The notes below the pieces were generated by a model. That model was not told where the DNA came from. It saw nothing but the letters and a program-made list of their open reading frames with translations, and ran no database searches. 64,000 nt of DNA from Deltaproteobacteria bacterium (GTDB lineage: Bacteria > Desulfobacterota > Desulfobulbia > Desulfobulbales > JAGXFP01), in contig JAGVGT010000089.1 of NCBI GenBank assembly GCA_020056965.1, forward strand, positions 1 through 64,000, read 5' to 3'. How positions within the stretch are numbered: position 1 is the first letter of the stretch; every line of letters starts with the position of its first letter. This document shows positions 1-8,313 of this stretch, in pieces. A program made the translations under genes and the position numbers.

Positions 1-779
1 GCCACCCCCTGGCGGACGGCATTCGGGCCGAGGCGGCGCGGCGCGGCCTGGTTATTCCCGCCGAGGCCGGGGCCGTGGTGGTGCCGGGCCAAGGCCTCTG
101 GCGCAATAGCGCGAACGGGGTTATCCGCGTTGGCACTGGCGCTTTTCTGGCCACTGCCGGGATCAAGGTGGAGCCACTGGCCGCCTCCGACCAGACCGAG
201 GTGCATCTGGCCGTGGGCCACGAATATCGGGGCTATCTGCGCCTGGCCGATCGGCTGCGGGGCGAGGCCCCGGCTGCCCTGGCCAGTCTGCGCGGCTTGG
301 GACTGCGGTTGGTGATGCTGACCGGCGACCAGCCCGAGGCCGCCCGGAGGATCGGCGGGGAACTAAGCTTGGAGTTCCAGGCCCGACTGACCCCGGCCGG
401 CAAGGGCGCCTGGATCGAGGAGCAGCGCGAACAGGGCGCCAGAGTACTGATGGTCGGGGACGGCATCAACGACGGCCCGGCCTTGGCCGCCGCCGATGTG
501 GGTTGCGCCATGGCCGGTTCCACGGACTTCGCCCTGGAGAGTTCCGACTTGGTGCTTACCCGGCCGGATCTTATCCGCCTGGTGGCGGCGGTCAAACTGG
601 CCCGCCGCGCCCTGCGGGTGATCCGCCAGAACCTCTTCTGGGCCTTCTTCTACAACCTGCTGATTCTGCCGCTGGCCGCCGCCGGGATGCTGGCCCCGAT
701 CCACGCGGCCGCCGCCATGGCCGCCAGCTCGCTCTGCGTGGTTGGTAATTCCCTGCGGCTGGCGCGGATCAAGAATTGA
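1..779 (+). CDS. Heavy-metal (copper-type) P1B ATPase, C-terminal part
   Basis: This is the 3' end of a metal-exporting P-type ATPase; the gene begins before the window, and the frame is open from base 3. The first two codons read His-Pro, matching the HP dipeptide of the P1B nucleotide-binding domain. The MLTGD motif and the hinge motif GDGIND (456-473) followed by PALAAADVG are intact. The last two membrane helices carry FYN and later MAASS, the pattern of CopA-type Cu(I) pumps, so copper is the likely substrate (inference). The phosphorylated DKTGT loop and metal-binding N-terminus lie outside the window. A TauE/SafE protein follows, an arrangement also seen near cbb3 oxidase assembly genes, so a CcoI/FixI role is the alternative. 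Confidence 0.93.
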   Translation, partial: HPLADGIRAEAARRGLVIPAEAGAVVVPGQGLWRNSANGVIRVGTGAFLATAGIKVEPLAASDQTEVHLAVGHEYRGYLRLADRLRGEAPAALASLRGLGLRLVMLTGDQPEAARRIGGELSLEFQARLTPAGKGAWIEEQREQGARVLMVGDGINDGPALAAADVGCAMAGSTDFALESSDLVLTRPDLIRLVAAVKLARRALRVIRQNLFWAFFYNLLILPLAAAGMLAPIHAAAAMAASSLCVVGNSLRLARIKN

Positions 780-885
780 AAAATGGGAGCAATAGGACTA
801 ATAGTAGTTAGTGGACATATCGGCCGCTGCTATCCATATGTTGCATGGTCCCATAGGTCCTATCCCTCTACGAGAATCGTCGCCA

Positions 886-1590
886 ATGCTTGACCCCCTT
901 TACTCCCTGGCCCTGCTCACCGGTTTTTTGGGTTCCGGCCACTGCCTGGGCATGTGCGGCACCATTGTTGCCGCTCTTTCCTTCGCCCAGCCGGGCCGCC
1001 AAAGCGGCATGGTTTTTCAGCTCCTGTACAACCTGGGGCGGATTACCACCTATGGCGGGATCGGTCTGCTGGTCGGCTGGCTCGGCTCATTGATGGCCTA
1101 CAGCGACGGCTTCGCAGGCTTTTCCAGGCTGCTGTTACTGGGCTCCGATCTCTTCGTCATCGTCCTCGGGCTGGGTAGTGCCGGGGCCTTGCGCCGCCTG
1201 AACTTTCTGCGCCTGGAGTTCGCCGGCCCGGCCCGCCTGATGGGCGGGGCGGTATCAGGCCTGCACCGCCTGCCGCCTTGGCTGGCCGCCCTGCCGCTGG
1301 GGCTGCTCTTCGGCTTTCTGCCCTGCGGATTCCTCTATGCCATGGCCATCACCGCCGCCCAGACTGCCGCGCCCGGGCGGGCCGGGCTGGTGATGCTTGC
1401 CTTCGGACTCGGCACCATCCCGGCCCTGTTCACCTTCGGCTCGGCCGCCCACTGGCTTGGCAGTCGCGAGCGGAGTTGGATGCTGCGCGGCGCCGGACTG
1501 ACCGTGGCTTTGATGGGGCTGGTCAATCTCTTCCGCCACCTGCAACTTTTCGGCATCCTGCCGGGCGGGACGGCGGGCTGCTTTTGCTGA
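886..1590 (+). CDS. Sulfite exporter TauE/SafE family membrane protein (UreH/CcoS-like)
   Basis: A polytopic inner-membrane protein of about 234 residues. It opens with a helix containing GFLGSGHCLGMCG, the signature of the TauE/SafE proteins found beside copper ATPases and cytochrome oxidase assembly genes, and repeats a similar half later (LLFGFLPCGFLYAMA). The two Cys-containing GxCxGMCG and FLPCG segments could handle a metal ion, although this is inferred. The chosen start is the ATG at 886, directly before the first hydrophobic helix; in-frame GTG 811 and ATG 838 would add a non-conserved leader. It is separated from the ATPase by about 106 bases and may be co-transcribed with it. The transported substrate cannot be told from the sequence. 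Confidence 0.85.
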   Translation: MLDPLYSLALLTGFLGSGHCLGMCGTIVAALSFAQPGRQSGMVFQLLYNLGRITTYGGIGLLVGWLGSLMAYSDGFAGFSRLLLLGSDLFVIVLGLGSAGALRRLNFLRLEFAGPARLMGGAVSGLHRLPPWLAALPLGLLFGFLPCGFLYAMAITAAQTAAPGRAGLVMLAFGLGTIPALFTFGSAAHWLGSRERSWMLRGAGLTVALMGLVNLFRHLQLFGILPGGTAGCFC

Positions 1591-1874
1591 AGAGCTTGGG
1601 GAAATGTGGCGTTACGCGCTGAAACCGCAACCTCCACCTTGCAGCAGTCCGACTGCTCTGACCAAAATCCTTAGGGCAGTCAACCAAAGCGTTTTATCCG
1701 GATAAGACCTGGTTTTTTTGTCGTATTTAGCACAGAATGATTGACGAAATGCCCTGAAAGAAGTAATTTCTCCCGCCTTATTTGCGACTGCGGCGTTTTT
1801 GCTTAAGGCGTTGATTTTACCGGCATATTTTAATATGCGTATTGGCCGTTTTTGATGACCGGGTTAGTGAAGAT

Positions 1875-2780
1875 ATGGAAGCAAATATTTTGCCGAGGCC
1901 GAATCTGCCTTATCAGGGGGCGGTGGCGGCAGCAACTCCGCAACCTCACAGCCTGAACCTGATTGGGGTCGGCTTTGACGGTACCGCCTGCGCCCGCAAA
2001 GGCGCCGCGGCCGGTCCGGCGGCCATCCGCCAGGTCTCGGAAGACATCGAGACCTACTCGCCCTATCTCGACCGTGACGTCACCGAAATTCGCCCCTTCT
2101 ATGATCTTGGTGACCTGGTCGTCAGCCGGTGCGGTGACGCCCACCGCGACTGGGACTCCATTTCCGCCGCCTTCGCGGTCCTGGCCGGGGCGGCTGATCC
2201 CTCGGCCCGTTTTCTGGCCCTGGGGGGCGAGCACTCGATCTCCTGCCTGTTCATCGAGCGTTGCCTGGCCCAGTTTCCCGACCTGCTCCTGCTGCACCTG
2301 GATGCCCACGCCGACCTGCGGGACGGCTACCAGGGCTATCATTACTCTCATGCCGCCGCGATTCGCCGCTGCCTCGATCATTTCGGCCCCGGCCATGAGC
2401 TGGCCCAGTTCGGCATCCGTTCCGGCACCCGGGAGGAATTCCACTGGATGCGCGAGCACCGGACCCTGCATGATGAGTTGCCGGGATTTCTCGACTATCT
2501 CAGGCAGATCCCCAGCCAGCGGCCGATCTATCTGACCCTCGATCTGGATTATTTCGACCCGGCCTTCCTGCCCGGCACCGGCACCCCGGAGGCGGGTGGC
2601 GGGGATTTTCATTCGTTTATTGAAATTGTTCGGGCGCTGCGCGGCAAAAAGCTGGTCGGCTCCGATGTGGTGGAATTGGCGCCAGCTCTTGATCCCACCG
2701 GTAACAGTGAAGTTTTTGCCGCCAAAGTAGTCCGGGAGTTGATCCTGGTTTCCCATGGAGAGGATGGTTATGCCCGCTAA
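1875..2780 (+). CDS. speB: Agmatinase / arginase-family ureohydrolase
   Basis: A ureohydrolase that most likely converts agmatine to putrescine and urea. The binuclear manganese ligands are all visible: GGEHS, then LDAHAD, then DLDYFDPAF followed by GTGTPE. Length (about 301 residues) fits agmatinase. The next gene is arginine decarboxylase, whose product is agmatine, which favours agmatinase over arginase or formimidoylglutamase. The start is uncertain: ATG 1875 is preferred over an upstream TTG at 1842, and no strong ribosome site is seen for either. Its 3' end overlaps the start of speA by 11 bases, implying translational coupling. Confidence 0.9.
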   Translation: MEANILPRPNLPYQGAVAAATPQPHSLNLIGVGFDGTACARKGAAAGPAAIRQVSEDIETYSPYLDRDVTEIRPFYDLGDLVVSRCGDAHRDWDSISAAFAVLAGAADPSARFLALGGEHSISCLFIERCLAQFPDLLLLHLDAHADLRDGYQGYHYSHAAAIRRCLDHFGPGHELAQFGIRSGTREEFHWMREHRTLHDELPGFLDYLRQIPSQRPIYLTLDLDYFDPAFLPGTGTPEAGGGDFHSFIEIVRALRGKKLVGSDVVELAPALDPTGNSEVFAAKVVRELILVSHGEDGYAR

Positions 2781-4689
2781 GAAAAAAATTTCGCCGGCCG
2801 ATGTCTGCGAGCTTTACAACGTCAAGCGCTGGGGCAGCGGCTACTTCACGGTCAACGACCAGGGCCATCTCTGCGCCTTGCCGGAAAAACGGGAAGACGG
2901 ACCACGGATCGACTTCATGGAGGTCATCGAGGAGATGCGGGAGCAGAAGATCGCCTTTCCGGCGGTGCTCCGCTTCCACGACATCCTGCGCTCCCAGGTT
3001 CGGCGGATCAACACCACCTTCCGGGAGGCCATTACCGAGTACGACTACAAGGGTTGCTTCTTCGGGGTCTACCCGATCAAGGTCAACCAGATGCGGGAGG
3101 TGGTCGAGGAGATTCTCGATGCCGGCCAGCCCTTCAACCACGGGCTGGAGGCCGGCTCCAAGTCGGAACTGATGGCCGCCCTGGCCTACAACGAGAACCC
3201 CGAGGCCTTGACCGTGCTGAACGGTTACAAGGACGAGGACTATATCCGGTTGGCCCTGATGGGCCGCAAGCTGGGCCGCAAGTTCATCATCGTGGTCGAG
3301 AACATCTCCGAGTTCGGCTTGATTGTCCGGATCGCCAAGGAGATGAAGGTCGAGCCGCTGATCGGCATCCGGGCTAAACTGGCGGTGCAGGGCGGCGGCC
3401 GCTGGGCCGGCTCTTCCGGTGAGCGGGCCAAGTTCGGCCTGACCTGCAGCGAGATTTTAAACGGCATCGCCCTCTTGAAGAAGCACGGCATGACCGATTG
3501 CCTGAAGCTCCTCCATTTCCACATGGGCAGCCAGGTTCCCGATATCCGGATCATCAAGGAGGCGATTGCCGAGGCGGCCCGGATCTATGCCGATCTGGCC
3601 CTCACCGGGATCAAGCTCGAGTATTTCGATGTCGGCGGCGGGTTGGGGGTCGATTATGACGGCTCCCGCTCGGCCAACAACTCCTCGCGGAACTATTCCT
3701 TGCAGGAGTATGCCCAGGATATCGTCAGCGGTCTCCAGCAGATCTGTGACGAAGTCGGCGTGCCGCACCCCAACATCGTCAGCGAGAGCGGCCGCTATAT
3801 CACTGCCCACCACTCCTGCGTGATCACCAACGTGGTCGATACCATCCACCAGACCAACTCCACCTTCCCGACCGAGCGGATCCCCGACGAGCATTTCCTG
3901 CTCACCAACATCCGCGAGGCGGCCGAGACCCTGACCGAGAAGAACTACCAGGAGATCTTCAACGACGCCCAGCAGAACAAGAACGACGCGATCAACGCCT
4001 TCAAGCTGGGGGTCATCTCCCTGGAGGAGCGGGCCAGGATCGAGACCCTCTACTGGCAGATCATCAGCCGGATCAGCCGGATGCTGGCCGGGGCGGATTT
4101 CGTCCCCGAGGAACTCCAGCAGGTCGAGGAGATGAAGGCCAGCCAGTTCCTCTGCAACTTCTCGGTCTTCCAGTCGGCCGCCGACACCTGGGCGATCAGC
4201 CAGCTGCTGCCGATCATGCCGGTGATGCGCTTGAACGAGCGGCCCGAGGTGCGCTGCTCGATTGTCGATATCACCTGCGATTCCGACGGCAAGATCAACC
4301 ACTTCATCTCCCAGAGCGGTTACGACCAGAGCCTGTTGCTCCACGCCCAGAAAAAGGGCGAGGAGTACTATATTGGCTTATTTTTGACCGGCGCCTACCA
4401 GGACGTGATGGGCGACATGCACAACCTCTTCGGCCGGTTGAACGAGGTGCACATCTACTGCGACGACGACGACCCCTCCGATTTCTACATCGAGGAGGTG
4501 ATCAAGGGCACCTCGGCCAAGAACGTCCTGGCCACCATGCAGTACAACCCGGAGATGATGGCCCGCGACGTCAAGAAGGAGATCGACCGCCAGGTCCAAC
4601 AAGGCCGGATCCAGCCTCGGGAAGGGGTGAAGCTGGTCGATTTTTACGAGGATTGCCTGGAAGGGTATACCTATTTGAAGTTTAGTTGA
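2770..4689 (+). CDS. speA: Biosynthetic arginine decarboxylase
   Basis: A PLP-dependent fold-III decarboxylase that makes agmatine from arginine, the first step of putrescine synthesis. About 639 residues, the usual SpeA length. The PLP lysine is K104 in VYPIKVNQ; LHFHMGSQ and the glycine-rich FDVGGGLGVDYDG phosphate-binding region follow, and the C-terminal half carries the catalytic-Cys segment DITCDSDG. The start is set at ATG 2770 because GGAGAGG lies six bases upstream; ATGs at 2755 and 2764 are in frame but lie in or before that site. It overlaps the end of the agmatinase gene, so the two form one operon for arginine to putrescine. The downstream carboxynorspermidine genes would use that putrescine. 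Confidence 0.97.
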   Translation: MPAKKKISPADVCELYNVKRWGSGYFTVNDQGHLCALPEKREDGPRIDFMEVIEEMREQKIAFPAVLRFHDILRSQVRRINTTFREAITEYDYKGCFFGVYPIKVNQMREVVEEILDAGQPFNHGLEAGSKSELMAALAYNENPEALTVLNGYKDEDYIRLALMGRKLGRKFIIVVENISEFGLIVRIAKEMKVEPLIGIRAKLAVQGGGRWAGSSGERAKFGLTCSEILNGIALLKKHGMTDCLKLLHFHMGSQVPDIRIIKEAIAEAARIYADLALTGIKLEYFDVGGGLGVDYDGSRSANNSSRNYSLQEYAQDIVSGLQQICDEVGVPHPNIVSESGRYITAHHSCVITNVVDTIHQTNSTFPTERIPDEHFLLTNIREAAETLTEKNYQEIFNDAQQNKNDAINAFKLGVISLEERARIETLYWQIISRISRMLAGADFVPEELQQVEEMKASQFLCNFSVFQSAADTWAISQLLPIMPVMRLNERPEVRCSIVDITCDSDGKINHFISQSGYDQSLLLHAQKKGEEYYIGLFLTGAYQDVMGDMHNLFGRLNEVHIYCDDDDPSDFYIEEVIKGTSAKNVLATMQYNPEMMARDVKKEIDRQVQQGRIQPREGVKLVDFYEDCLEGYTYLKFS

Positions 4690-5032
4690 TTTTAAGGCTG
4701 AAGACCGAAGGCTGACGGCTGACGGGAGAAGGAGCGAAAGCCCGGTAACTCGTCATTGCGAGGAGCGCAGCGACGAAGCAGATAAGCGCAGACTTCGATC
4801 TTCCGGAGATTGGCAACCATCTGGGTGAAGGCTAATACAATCGTGCCCCCTTCTTGAGATTGACGAATACAAACGCGGCATTCATCGGGCTGATTACGGC
4901 TGCACCTAATCCGCCCGACACTGGTTTGTGTGGAAGTCCAAGTGGGAAAACAGGTCAGCAAACAGCTTTTTTATTGACCGCGCCACCAAATTGACGCACA
5001 TTGTATGCAAATGTCTTACATGGAGGTCAATT
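4690..5032. repeat. Intergenic spacer with dispersed CGTCATTGCGAGGAG repeat
   Basis: No gene is seen in this spacer. It begins with short direct iterations of GGCTGA-type sequence (about 4697-4725), then carries a copy of a dispersed element at about 4751-4803 beginning CGTCATTGCGAGGAGCGCAG and running through a GCAGATAAGCGCAGACTTCG segment. Nearly the same element, in the opposite orientation, occurs at 22772-22821, and a diverged direct copy at 22657-22711. The rest (4804-5015) shows nothing recognisable. Confidence 0.7.
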
Positions 5033-5290
5033 ATGCTCAAAGCAGCCAGTCTGACTGTTCGCGTTAAGCCGGACACCCGGGATCGCCTTGACAATCTGGC
5101 TCGGATCACCCGCCGTTCAAAATCCTACGTGATCGAGGAAGCCCTTGAACAATATCTTGCGGTGAACGAATGGCAGATTCAGGGCATCAACGAGGCGCTG
5201 AGCGAAGCGGATAGCCCTGGCGCGGTTTTTGAAGAACACGACGCAGTTCAGGCCAAGTGGGAGGCCAAAGTTGCGCGTAAGGTGGCTTAA
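5033..5290 (+). CDS. Ribbon-helix-helix (CopG/RHH) antitoxin, ParD-like
   Basis: An 85-residue protein with an N-terminal ribbon-helix-helix: SLTVRVKPDTRDRLDNLA followed by RRSKSYVIEEALEQYL. The acidic C-terminal tail would wrap the toxin. The start is ATG 5033, with GGAGG six bases upstream. Its 3' end overlaps the ParE-like toxin by 20 bases. In this family the antitoxin dimer binds its own promoter and neutralises the toxin. The pair sits between the speAB operon and the carboxynorspermidine genes, flanked by repeats, which suggests a recently inserted accessory module. Confidence 0.88.
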   Translation: MLKAASLTVRVKPDTRDRLDNLARITRRSKSYVIEEALEQYLAVNEWQIQGINEALSEADSPGAVFEEHDAVQAKWEAKVARKVA

Positions 5291-5555
5291 TCGAGCGCTT
5301 CTTGACCTGGATGCCGCCGAGGCATATATCGCCCAGGATGACCCGCAAGCGGCAGCCACGGTTGTCCTGAGAATCATCCGGGCGGTATCGTTGCTACAGA
5401 AACAACCTGGCCTCGGGCGGACCGGTCGCGTCCCGGGCACGAAAGAGTTGCTTGTCCCCAACACCCCGTACATCGTGCCATACCGGGGCAAGGATGAGGT
5501 CGTCCAGATCTTGCGGGTCTATCATTCAGCCCGGAAATGGCCGGAGGGCATGTAG
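5271..5555 (+). CDS. RelE/ParE-family toxin
   Basis: A 94-residue toxin of the RelE/ParE fold. Visible family features are the helical N-terminus WLNRALLDLDAAEAYIA, the LGRTGRVPGTKELLV loop, the strand YIVPYRGKDEVVQILRVYHSARKWP, and the terminal aromatic/basic tail. The start is taken as TTG 5271 because GGGAGG lies six bases before it, inside the antitoxin gene; a further upstream TTG (5229) would add residues not typical of the family. Overlap and a weak TTG start would keep toxin expression coupled to, and below, antitoxin expression (inference). ParE relatives poison gyrase and RelE relatives cut mRNA; which applies here cannot be decided. Confidence 0.87.
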   Translation: MRVRWLNRALLDLDAAEAYIAQDDPQAAATVVLRIIRAVSLLQKQPGLGRTGRVPGTKELLVPNTPYIVPYRGKDEVVQILRVYHSARKWPEGM

Positions 5556-5562
5556 CAAGCGA

Positions 5563-5632
5563 AGTGGTGGGGCGGGTCACACCCGTGATTGCACCTATGG
5601 CATTGAATGGCGGATGACCCGCCCTACCAACT
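5563..5632. repeat. Palindromic repeat element
   Basis: Inverted arms TGGTGGGGCGGGTCA (about 5565-5579) and TGACCCGCCCTACCA (about 5615-5629) enclose about 35 bases, giving a long imperfect hairpin immediately after the toxin gene. The following sequence (5643-5662, ACTCATCCGGCGCAATGCGC) matches half of a palindrome found again at 32069-32099. This looks like non-coding repetitive DNA, not a gene. Confidence 0.6.
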
Positions 5633-5859
5633 GCTTTTCTGAACTCATCCGGCGCAATGCGCTACGCTTATTGGCGCTCTACAAAGTGGAGCAGTTTGCG
5701 GGTTACGAGTTGGCTTAATTTGCAGTTGGCGTGGTATCTTTATCAGGTAACCAACTCGGCAACCGCGAAGGATATTATGAAGATAAAAAGACTACCGGCC
5801 TTGGCTCACGTCTAACCTGGAACGTCAACTCGGAAGGCGCATTCGCTTCCGTCAGTCCC

Positions 5860-5954
5860 GTAGGTCGAGTTAGCGTAGCGTACCCGACATTTTAAGGTTC
5901 GCGGCAGGTATGGCGATGTTGGGTTACGCGATGAAACCGCTAACCCAACCTACG
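5860..5954. repeat. Palindromic dispersed repeat (GGTTAGCG type)
   Basis: The ends are inverted copies: CGTAGGTCGAGTTAGCG at 5860-5876 and CGCTAACCCAACCTACG at 5938-5954, with two mismatches between arms. Inside, GTAGCGTACCCGACAT and ATGTTGGGTTACGCGAT form a second inverted pair. A related element lies at 40831-40928. The element ends 27 bases before the carboxynorspermidine dehydrogenase start, so it may lie in that gene's leader. Confidence 0.7.
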
Positions 5955-5981
5955 AAATCGAATTTTCACGGAGTGAAAAAC

Positions 5982-7172
5982 ATGTCCAAAAAAGTTCTGA
6001 TCATCGGGGCCGGCGGGGTCGGCTCGGTTGTTGCCCAGAAATGCGGGCAGGTGCCGGAGGTGTTCGGCGAGATCTGTCTGGCCAGTCGAACCAAATCCAA
6101 GTGCGATGCCATCGCCGCGTTGATTCCCCGGCCCATTCAAACCGCCCGGGTTGATGCCGACCGGGTGCCGGAGATGGTCGCCTTGATTAAAGACTTCCAG
6201 CCCGATCTGGTCTTGAACGTCGCCCTGCCCTACCAGGATTTGACCATCATGGACGCCTGCCTGGAGACCGGGGTCAACTACCTGGACACCGCCAACTACG
6301 AGCCCCTCGACGAGGCCAAGTTCGAGTACAAGTGGCAGTGGGCCTACCAGGAGCGTTTCAAGGCCGCCGGGTTGATGGCTCTCTTGGGTTCCGGATTTGA
6401 CCCTGGCGTCACCAACGTCTTCTGCGCCTATGCCCAGAAGCATCTCTTCGACACCATCAAGACCATCGATATCCTCGACTGCAACGCCGGCAGCCACGGT
6501 CACGCCTTCGCCACCAACTTCAACCCGGAGATCAACATCCGCGAGATCACCCAGCGCGGCCGCTACTGGGAGAAGGGGCAGTGGCTGGAGACCGATCCCC
6601 TGTCGAAGCGGATCGACTTCGATTACCCCATCGCCGGGGTGAAGCCCAGCTACCTGCTATATCATGAGGAACTGGAGTCCCTGGTTCTGAACATCAAGGG
6701 GCTGGAGCGGATCCGCTTCTGGATGACCTTCTCCGAAAACTACCTCAAGCACCTGGAGGTCTTGCAAAACATCGGCATGACCCGCATCGACCCGGTGGAG
6801 TTCGAGGGCCACCAGATTGTGCCAATCCAGTTCTTGAAGGCGCTGCTGCCCGACCCGGCCTCCCTGGCTGCCAACTACACCGGCAAGACCGTCATCGGCT
6901 GCATCTTTGGCGGCGTGAAGGACGGGAAGACTGCGCAGAAGTACATCTACAACGTCTGCGACCACGCCGAATGCTATCAGGAGGTCAGCTCCCAGGCCAT
7001 CTCCTACACCACCGGGGTGCCGGCGATGATCGGCGCCAAGCTGATGCTGACCGGGGCCTGGCAGGGCGCGGGCGTCTTCAACATGGAACAGCTCGACCCC
7101 GATCCCTTCATGGCGGCACTGAACATCCACGGACTGCCATGGCAGATCACCGACTTCAACGGCTCAATATAA
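5982..7172 (+). CDS. Carboxynorspermidine dehydrogenase/synthase (saccharopine dehydrogenase family)
   Basis: A 396-residue NAD(P)H-dependent enzyme. In the alternative polyamine pathway it condenses aspartate-beta-semialdehyde with putrescine or diaminopropane to give carboxyspermidine or carboxynorspermidine. The Rossmann motif GAGGVGSVV lies near residues 9-17, followed by ASRTKSKCDAIA and the family segment LGSGFDPGVTNVFCAYA. The start at ATG 5982 has GGAG eight bases upstream; the earlier in-frame ATG at 5910 lies inside a repeat. The 3' end overlaps the decarboxylase gene by 34 bases. With SpeA and SpeB upstream supplying putrescine, spermidine via carboxyspermidine is the likely end product, and no S-adenosylmethionine decarboxylase is seen nearby. 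Confidence 0.92.
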   Translation: MSKKVLIIGAGGVGSVVAQKCGQVPEVFGEICLASRTKSKCDAIAALIPRPIQTARVDADRVPEMVALIKDFQPDLVLNVALPYQDLTIMDACLETGVNYLDTANYEPLDEAKFEYKWQWAYQERFKAAGLMALLGSGFDPGVTNVFCAYAQKHLFDTIKTIDILDCNAGSHGHAFATNFNPEINIREITQRGRYWEKGQWLETDPLSKRIDFDYPIAGVKPSYLLYHEELESLVLNIKGLERIRFWMTFSENYLKHLEVLQNIGMTRIDPVEFEGHQIVPIQFLKALLPDPASLAANYTGKTVIGCIFGGVKDGKTAQKYIYNVCDHAECYQEVSSQAISYTTGVPAMIGAKLMLTGAWQGAGVFNMEQLDPDPFMAALNIHGLPWQITDFNGSI

Positions 7173-8281
7173 AGACGCCCTGCTACCTGGTGGAGCGGCA
7201 GCTGGTCGAGGCCAACTGCCGGTTGCTCGCCTCGGTGCAGGAGCGGACCGGCGCCAAGGTTCTCCTGGCCACCAAGGCCTTCTCGATGTTCAGCCTCTTT
7301 CCGCTGATCCGCCAGTACCTGCACGGCACCTGTGCCAGCGGGTTGAATGAGGCAAGGCTGGGGCGGGAGGAGTTCGGCCGGGAGGTGCATACCTTCTCCC
7401 CGGCCTACCGGGAGGAGGAGTTCGCCGAGATCGTCCGCCTCTCCGACCACATCGTCTTCAACTCCTGGTCCCAATGGCAGAAGTACGGCCCGCAAGCCCT
7501 GGCGGCCGGCCTAAAATGCGGTCTGCGAATCAACCCGGAATACTCGGAGGTGGAGGTGGCCTTGTACGACCCCTGCGCCCCTGGCTCGCGGATGGGCATC
7601 CGGGCGGCGGACCTGGTGGGCAAGGATTTAAGCGGTATCTCGGGGTTGCACTTCCACGTGATGTGCGAGCAGGGGGCCGACACCCTGGGCCGCGTGCTCG
7701 AGCATGTCGAAGCCAGGTTCGGTCACCTGCTGACCCGGATGGAATGGTTCAATTTCGGTGGTGGTCACCACATCACCAAGCCCGGCTATGATGTCGAACT
7801 GCTCTGCCGGTTGATCGAGAAATTCCGTGATAAATACCAATTGCAGATCTTCCTGGAGCCGGGCGAGGCGATTGCCCTCAATACCGGTTTCCTGATCGCG
7901 GAGGTTTTGGACATCGTCGAAAACGGCCTGCAAATCGCCATCCTCGACACCTCGGCCGAGGCCCACATGCCGGATGTGCTGGCCATGCCCTACCGGCCCC
8001 AGGTGATCGGCGGTGGTGAGTCCGGCGAATTCGCCCACACCTACCGGCTGGCCGGTAACACCTGCCTGGCCGGCGACGTGGTCGGTGACTACTCCTTCCC
8101 GGAACCGCTCAAGCCCGGTGACCGGCTGGTCTTCACCGACATGGCCCATTACACCATGGTCAAGAACACCACCTTTAACGGCATCAACCTGCCGAGTATT
8201 GCCATCTACGATTCAGAAACCGGCCAGCTGGAAATGGTGCGGGAGTTCGGCTACCAGGATTTCAAGGGAAGGCTTTCCTAA
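7139..8281 (+). CDS. nspC: Carboxynorspermidine decarboxylase
   Basis: A 380-residue PLP-dependent fold-III decarboxylase that removes the carboxyl group of carboxy(nor)spermidine. The PLP-lysine region reads LLATKAFSMFSLFP, and the GLHFHVMCEQGADTL, FNFGGGHHITKPGYD and LEPGEAI segments fit NspC. The C-terminal segment AGNTCLAGDVVGDY holds the conserved catalytic Cys. ATG 7139 is used as the start because it gives the family N-terminus (about ten residues, then TPCYLVE) and an overlap with the preceding gene; an upstream in-frame start at 6971 lies wholly within the dehydrogenase gene. Translational coupling to the dehydrogenase is implied. Confidence 0.93.
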   Translation: MADHRLQRLNIKTPCYLVERQLVEANCRLLASVQERTGAKVLLATKAFSMFSLFPLIRQYLHGTCASGLNEARLGREEFGREVHTFSPAYREEEFAEIVRLSDHIVFNSWSQWQKYGPQALAAGLKCGLRINPEYSEVEVALYDPCAPGSRMGIRAADLVGKDLSGISGLHFHVMCEQGADTLGRVLEHVEARFGHLLTRMEWFNFGGGHHITKPGYDVELLCRLIEKFRDKYQLQIFLEPGEAIALNTGFLIAEVLDIVENGLQIAILDTSAEAHMPDVLAMPYRPQVIGGGESGEFAHTYRLAGNTCLAGDVVGDYSFPEPLKPGDRLVFTDMAHYTMVKNTTFNGINLPSIAIYDSETGQLEMVREFGYQDFKGRLS

Positions 8282-8313
8282 GGTTCAGACCAGGCCGAGA
8301 AGGAATTACCCAC

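Noticed and set aside
1591-1874. GCGTTACGCGCTGAAACCGC near 1609 as a copy of the GGTTAGCG-type repeat
   Set aside because: Only about 20 bases resemble the element, and no inverted arm is present, so it is at best a worn fragment.
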